DNA of 64,000 nt from Spartobacteria bacterium UBA695 (GTDB taxonomy: Bacteria; Verrucomicrobiota; Verrucomicrobiia; Chthoniobacterales; Chthoniobacteraceae). The notes beneath the pieces were generated by a model that was given only the letters and a program-made list of their open reading frames with translations, had not been told where the DNA came from and did not search any database. The stretch is from positions 248,001 to 312,000 of the forward strand of contig DBMP01000013.1 of assembly GCA_002298145.1 (NCBI GenBank), read 5' to 3'. Shown here piece after piece: positions 60,305-64,000 of this stretch (position 1 is the stretch's first letter; every line of letters starts with the position of its first letter). Position numbers and translations under genes: made by a program.

Positions 60305-61303
60305 ATGAATATAATACCGAAAAAACCGGCAGATGTCGACGCAGAACATGATGCCGATGAAAATAAAAATGCGAATTTAGCGAAAGAGGACGGTAACGAA
60401 AGCATCGAAACGAACGATATTTCCGTTGCCTGCTACTTTTGGACCGCACCAAGCGCAATTCTAAAGGAGAAGATCTCTTTTCGAGGTCTTCTAGAATCGG
60501 ATGGGCATAGATTTAAGAAAAGCGGCAAGGGCCATAAATGTCTATGTCCGTTTCACGATGAACGGACAGCTAGCTTTTATATTTGCCCGAACGACAACTA
60601 CGGCAAATGCTACGGTTGTGGATGGAAAGGCAGCATCTTGGATTACGTAATGGAACGAGATCAGGTTGATTTCAACGCTGCCCTTAAAATATTGACGCAA
60701 TTTTACGAGCATGGCACTGCGGTTAACAGAATAGTTTCCAGTCAGAAGCCTTCCTTGCCCGGTGAGGTCTATGTTCCTTCCGAATCCCAAAGAACGGTTA
60801 TGGCTGATGCCGCAATCCGCCTAATGGATGACGAGCGGTTACAACATCGTGTTGCCGACCCTCGTAGCTGGAAAACGTCAACGATCTTAAAATTGGCTCA
60901 GGAAGGGTGTCTTGGCTGGGATGGTGCTTTGGCATTCATCTATTCAACCGGGATCAAATTTCGAAATTGGCCAAAGAAGGATTTCTTTTGGGGATTCGGG
61001 CATCAGTCGTTATGGCGCATCAATAAATTGGAAACAGCGAGCTCTGTGTATCTCACCGAAGGCGAAACCGATGCGATTAGCATGATCGATGCTGGATTTG
61101 AAAACACCCCCGGTGTAGCTGTAATTTGCATGCCAGGTGCGAGCTCATTTCAGGATGCGTGGGCTCCTCTTTTTCGAGGCAAGACCGTAACCCTTTGCTT
61201 GGACAATGATCCAGCTGGAGAAGCAGCCACCGGCAAGGTGGCAGAACTCTTGCATCCGTATGCCACCCGACTCCTAACCTTTAACCCAAGGGAGGTGGCA
61301 TAA
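60305..61303 (+). CDS. DNA primase (CHC2 zinc finger plus TOPRIM)
   Basis: 332 residues. The zinc finger lies at about 78-110: HKCLCPFHDERTASFYICPN and CYGCGWKGSILDYVM, a DnaG-type CHC2 motif. The TOPRIM domain (about 245-330) has VYLTEGETDAISMIDAG with the conserved Glu and VTLCLDNDPAGEAATGKVAE with D-x-D. It is shorter than chromosomal DnaG and lacks the helicase-binding C-terminus. It should prime replication of the element. It overlaps the helicase gene by 1 bp (TAATG). Confidence 0.9.
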   Translation: MNIIPKKPADVDAEHDADENKNANLAKEDGNESIETNDISVACYFWTAPSAILKEKISFRGLLESDGHRFKKSGKGHKCLCPFHDERTASFYICPNDNYGKCYGCGWKGSILDYVMERDQVDFNAALKILTQFYEHGTAVNRIVSSQKPSLPGEVYVPSESQRTVMADAAIRLMDDERLQHRVADPRSWKTSTILKLAQEGCLGWDGALAFIYSTGIKFRNWPKKDFFWGFGHQSLWRINKLETASSVYLTEGETDAISMIDAGFENTPGVAVICMPGASSFQDAWAPLFRGKTVTLCLDNDPAGEAATGKVAELLHPYATRLLTFNPREVA

Positions 61304-62448
61304 TGAAGGATGTATCGGATGTATGCCGCGCTGTGGGCAGTGAAAATGCTGCACAGGTCATTACCCGCGCAGTAAGGCCAATCAACCTGCCCAACATCAA
61401 TGGATCATCTCGTGGGGCTGGAGAACCACACCCTCTTCCACCTATTAAGTCCGTTCGAGATTTATGTCAGACCCTCTACGCAGCCCCTCAGGAAGTTATT
61501 GCCGGTTTGCTACATAAAGGGTCAAAGATGGTTCTTGGTGGTGGTTCCAAAAGCTACAAGACCTACTGTTTAACCGACCTTGCAATCAGTGTCGCACACG
61601 GCATCAACTGGTGGGGTATGGAGACAACCATGGGCAAGGTGCTTTATGTCAACTTCGAGATTCAAGAGGCATTTTTCCGTCAAAGACTGGATGCGGTTTC
61701 CAACGCCAAAAGCGTTTGCCTTAATGTAAGCGATAACCTTGATGTTTGGACACTCCGTGGATATTGCGCCGATTTGTCGGCGTTAATGCCACGCATTATT
61801 GAGAAGACCAAAGAACGCTCGTATGACTTGATCATTGTAGATCCTATTTATAAAGGAATGGGGGGCCGCGACGAGAATAGCGCCGGGGATATTAACTCGA
61901 TGCTTAATGAGATCGAGAAGCTTGCGGTGCAGTCTGGCGCGGCAGTGGTATTTGGAGCTCACTTTTCCAAAGGGAATCAGGCGGGAAAGGACCCCATGGA
62001 CCGTATTTCTGGGTCTGGTGTATTTGCTCGTGACCCCGACTCCGTTGTGGTTATGACCATGCACGAAAACGAACTTACGTATACGATTGAGGCACGCCTC
62101 AGAAATTTCAAACCCATAGATCCATTTTGCCTCCGCTGGGAATATCCCTTGATGGTAAGAGACGATAATGCCGACCCATGTGATCTCAAACGCCCCGGCA
62201 ACAGGACAACAAAATATTCCCAAGAACAGGTGCTTGATGCCTTGGGCAATGATGCCATGACAACCAAGGAATGGCAAATTAGGCTACATCAGCTGTACGG
62301 CATGAGTGAACGGACTTTCCTAAATAAAAAGCGAGAACTCGTCGGAAGCGGACAAGTTATCAAGGCAGAGAGAAATACATGGAAGGCCAATAAACCCGCT
62401 ATCGACTCGACTGAGAATGCAGCAAATGGAGGTGCAGAGGTGCAATGA
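61303..62448 (+). CDS. RepA/AAA_25-type replicative helicase-like ATPase
   Basis: 381 residues. Walker A-like GSKMVLGGGSKSYKTYCLTD (about 74-93), Walker B-like YDLIIVDPIYKGMGG, and GAAVVFGAHFSKGNQAGKDP match the RecA-fold ATPases of the RepA hexameric helicase type (AAA_25). A winged-helix-like C-terminus (MTTKEWQIRLHQLYGMSERT) may bind DNA. With the primase it forms a replication pair. Its 3' end already carries the first TGCA boxes. Confidence 0.85.
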   Translation: MKDVSDVCRAVGSENAAQVITRAVRPINLPNINGSSRGAGEPHPLPPIKSVRDLCQTLYAAPQEVIAGLLHKGSKMVLGGGSKSYKTYCLTDLAISVAHGINWWGMETTMGKVLYVNFEIQEAFFRQRLDAVSNAKSVCLNVSDNLDVWTLRGYCADLSALMPRIIEKTKERSYDLIIVDPIYKGMGGRDENSAGDINSMLNEIEKLAVQSGAAVVFGAHFSKGNQAGKDPMDRISGSGVFARDPDSVVVMTMHENELTYTIEARLRNFKPIDPFCLRWEYPLMVRDDNADPCDLKRPGNRTTKYSQEQVLDALGNDAMTTKEWQIRLHQLYGMSERTFLNKKRELVGSGQVIKAERNTWKANKPAIDSTENAANGGAEVQ

Positions 62449-62548
62449 ATGCAATTTGCAGTTCATTGCAGTTTGCGCGGTGCATTGGTGCAGAGGTGCA
62501 GCAGCAGCAGTTACTTAACTGCTGCTGCACCTTATGCACTAGTTTGCA
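62418..62548 (+). other. Candidate replication origin: TGCA iterons and hairpin
   Basis: Twelve TGCA boxes in 131 bp, starting at 62418, 62433, 62441, 62450, 62457, 62467, 62481, 62489, 62497, 62526, 62535 and 62545; about 0.5 are expected at random. Several are 8 bp apart in the frame GAGGTGCA or GGTGCAnn. A perfect 14-bp inverted repeat, AGGTGCAGCAGCAG (62494-62507) and CTGCTGCTGCACCT (62519-62532), has an 11-nt loop. Location right after primase and helicase supports an origin. No replication initiator was proven to bind. Confidence 0.6.
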
Positions 62549-62635
62549 TGAGATTCATGAGTTTTTAAAACATCCAACATTCATCTTGGCTTACGGCAAT
62601 TCGAAAATTGCGGTTGGCCGCTATTCGGAAATATT

Positions 62636-62842
62636 ATGAGCTACGCAGATTTTGAAAGAGGACTGACATCAGAACAGGTAAGGAAGAAAACGCTGGCGGA
62701 AAACGCAAAAAATACCGCCATGGAACACCTTTGTAGATTTAAGGAGTCGGAGCACGTTCTGAATATCCTTCGGTCAATTAAGGCGGAAAAGCATCCCATA
62801 ACCAACGAGGAGGTAAAAAAATGGCTGGAAATAACGGCGTAG
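62636..62842 (+). CDS. Small protein of the replication module
   Basis: 68 residues, charged and mostly helical (TSEQVRKKTLAENAKNTAME; HVLNILRSIKAEKHPITNEE). No known family. Its 3' end overlaps the next gene by 22 bp, and the AGGAGG Shine-Dalgarno of that gene lies inside it. Confidence 0.6.
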   Translation: MSYADFERGLTSEQVRKKTLAENAKNTAMEHLCRFKESEHVLNILRSIKAEKHPITNEEVKKWLEITA

Positions 62843-63678
62843 AGACAAGCTTAATACAAGAACCACGGTTTCGGATGCCGTCAATCTCGAAGAGGGAAAC
62901 GGTGGCCGAAAACCCGAATCAATGGTTCGCCGCTAAGTTTCCCCATGCTGTAGCGACATATGGCCCGGCTTTTATGGAGGCAACACTTCTGGACCCTGAT
63001 GGCTTTGGTAGATTCATCCCGGCCTACCTGAATGACGACTTTTTCGCAGCGATCCTTGGGGGTGATCCAAGGCTTGGGCATCGTGTCATATATTTCGCGC
63101 CAGAGGAGAGGTTTTATTTCTTTGATTGGCGGGTGGCTGCATTTTGCCCCACTTCCGAGGAAAAATTAAAGCTGCTGGTCTCTAATTACCTCCTGCGCTG
63201 TTCCCAGGAATGCGCGCATTGCGTAGACATCACCAGCCTTGTCATAAGATTCCGCAAGGATGAGGTGCTAAACAGGGTAGTGACCAAAGCCAAGGCGCTG
63301 CTGGAGGCAGATGCTGCGTTCTTTTCTGGAAAAAGTGGAAAACATCGGATGGTGAACGGGAAAATAATTAACCCCCTTGATGCGTCGCCCCATGAGATCT
63401 TTGTCAAAAACGCCATTGTCCAAGCTCCCAATGGAGCACTAACCGTCACCGAGTGCTATCACCAGTTTTATCTTTTCTGCCGTGAATCAGGAATGATCCC
63501 GCCACCACGGGCGGAATTTCAATCTCTGGTCGTCGAAGCTATCCGCTGCTCCTTTAATGTCGGGTTACGCCATGATGTGCCCGGGAACAATGGAAAACAG
63601 GCGAACGGATGGATGGGGATTGCGTGTCGATCACTGCTTACACCCCAAGAAAGTCCTGTTCCCCGCAATCCCGCCTAA
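62821..63678 (+). CDS. D5/primase-C-terminal-like protein of the element
   Basis: 285 residues. The strong Shine-Dalgarno (cgaggaggt) fixes the start. The N-terminal half is unrecognised (ILGGDPRLGHRVIYFAPEER). The last 100 residues have the logic of the winged helix found at the C-terminus of D5-type primase-helicases: TVTECYHQFYLFCRESGMIP, AEFQSLVVEAIRCSFNVGLR and NGWMGIACR. It may be a detached module that contacts the origin or helicase. Function unproven. Confidence 0.55.
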   Translation: MAGNNGVETSLIQEPRFRMPSISKRETVAENPNQWFAAKFPHAVATYGPAFMEATLLDPDGFGRFIPAYLNDDFFAAILGGDPRLGHRVIYFAPEERFYFFDWRVAAFCPTSEEKLKLLVSNYLLRCSQECAHCVDITSLVIRFRKDEVLNRVVTKAKALLEADAAFFSGKSGKHRMVNGKIINPLDASPHEIFVKNAIVQAPNGALTVTECYHQFYLFCRESGMIPPPRAEFQSLVVEAIRCSFNVGLRHDVPGNNGKQANGWMGIACRSLLTPQESPVPRNPA

Positions 63679-64000
63679 TCCGTACTTCCCGCCCCTGTCC
63701 AAAAGCACTCAAATTTCACTTATCACCCTCGGAATGAGAAAAATAGTCATTGCGGGCATGGATGGGGGCTCAGGTAAACGCTTCGCACAAAATGCAAGTG
63801 TCACTTTAATTTAGAAAACATACTCAGAAAGACTTTATACAGGAAAACTCTTGAATTCCGAATGGGACCAGCGTAAACATCCGTCGGTAATTTACAATTC
63901 AATATCGCCTCTTGGGGCCAGATGTAGCTGGTGGACATGGCTCACGGAAGACATTTTAAATTAAGCAGCCCTCCCCTCAAAACTTATGAGTAAAAACACC
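63679..64000. other. Window end without supported gene
   Basis: 322 bp. A short plus-strand frame overlapping the previous gene is a shadow. No repeat of the tRNA-Arg end is present. The element probably continues beyond the window. Confidence 0.5.

Larger units (their letters stand above)
57453..64000 (+). mobile_element. Integrative element at tRNA-Arg, left part
   Basis: Begins at or in the tRNA-Arg 3' end with a tyrosine recombinase, then an XRE repressor, primase, helicase, iteron-like origin and D5-like protein, all on the plus strand. GC is lower than in the core (28 of 60 in one sampled line). No second copy of the tRNA end is seen up to the window edge, so the right end is outside. 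Confidence 0.8.

Noticed and set aside
62445..62639. 64-codon frame across the TGCA boxes
   Set aside because: Sequence is dictated by the repeats (Gln and Cys runs), no Shine-Dalgarno; origin-like DNA is a better explanation.
1..64000. CRISPR arrays, rRNA genes, insertion sequences
   Set aside because: No regularly spaced repeats, rRNA signatures or transposase motifs were seen on either strand.

Overview
The window looks like a chromosome segment of a Verrucomicrobiota bacterium, probably of the Opitutae. The strongest marker is a complete four-gene Verru_Chthon cassette (15209-21288, order B-C-D-A), a pseudopilin-like gene set known mainly from this phylum. A PEP-CTERM-type autotransporter-repeat protein, Gfo/Idh/MocA and GHL6-type proteins, and a GntR-LacI hybrid regulator fit the same origin. 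Rubrerythrin and hybrid-cluster protein suggest an anaerobic or facultative life style. All assignments come from reading motifs; no database search was run.

Region 1 (about 1-31400, visibly lower GC) is a carbohydrate-utilisation locus. An AraC regulator is divergent from a cytoplasmic GHL6-type glycosidase, a mannose-6-phosphate-isomerase-like cupin and a galactose-mutarotase-like protein. A sugar MFS transporter, a 1315-residue secreted hydrolase with GH42-like middle domain, a secreted double beta-helix pectate-lyase-like protein and a Gfo/Idh/MocA dehydrogenase follow. Then comes a long minus-strand block: GH63-like glucosidase, PEP-CTERM autotransporter-repeat protein, a large (alpha/alpha) protein of unknown family, and the Verru_Chthon cassette. 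Three copies of one 18-bp dyad (TGGAATAATGCCAATATT) lie upstream of the three transcription units of this block, so they probably form one regulon; the GntR-LacI regulator at 30219-31310 is the nearest candidate to bind them.

Region 2 (31768-50319, GC-rich) is core chromosome: tRNA-Leu and tRNA-Lys, a phosphodiesterase, an ECF sigma module with Spy/CpxP-like proteins, and a sulfur block (mnmA divergent from a cysteine desulfurase, two cystathionine enzymes, an Rrf2 regulator divergent from cysK). It also holds an acetylxylan esterase, rubrerythrin, a glycosyltransferase, a nitrosative-stress pair (Crp/Fnr regulator divergent from hcp, with a DUF2249 gene) and a FucP-like permease. One low-GC orphan gene (35135-35584) sits in it.

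Region 3 (50329-57233) has an autotransporter whose passenger starts with a DUF3494 ice-binding-like domain, then tRNA-Ala carrying a 0.9-kb insertion bounded by a 19-bp direct repeat, and an AraC regulator divergent from an FAD-dependent oxidoreductase.

Region 4 (57453-end, lower GC) is the left part of an element integrated at tRNA-Arg: tyrosine recombinase, small proteins, an XRE repressor with a near-leaderless promoter, a CHC2/TOPRIM primase, a RecA-fold helicase, a cluster of twelve TGCA boxes plus a 14-bp hairpin that looks like an origin, and a D5/primase-C-terminal-like protein. Its right end lies outside the window.
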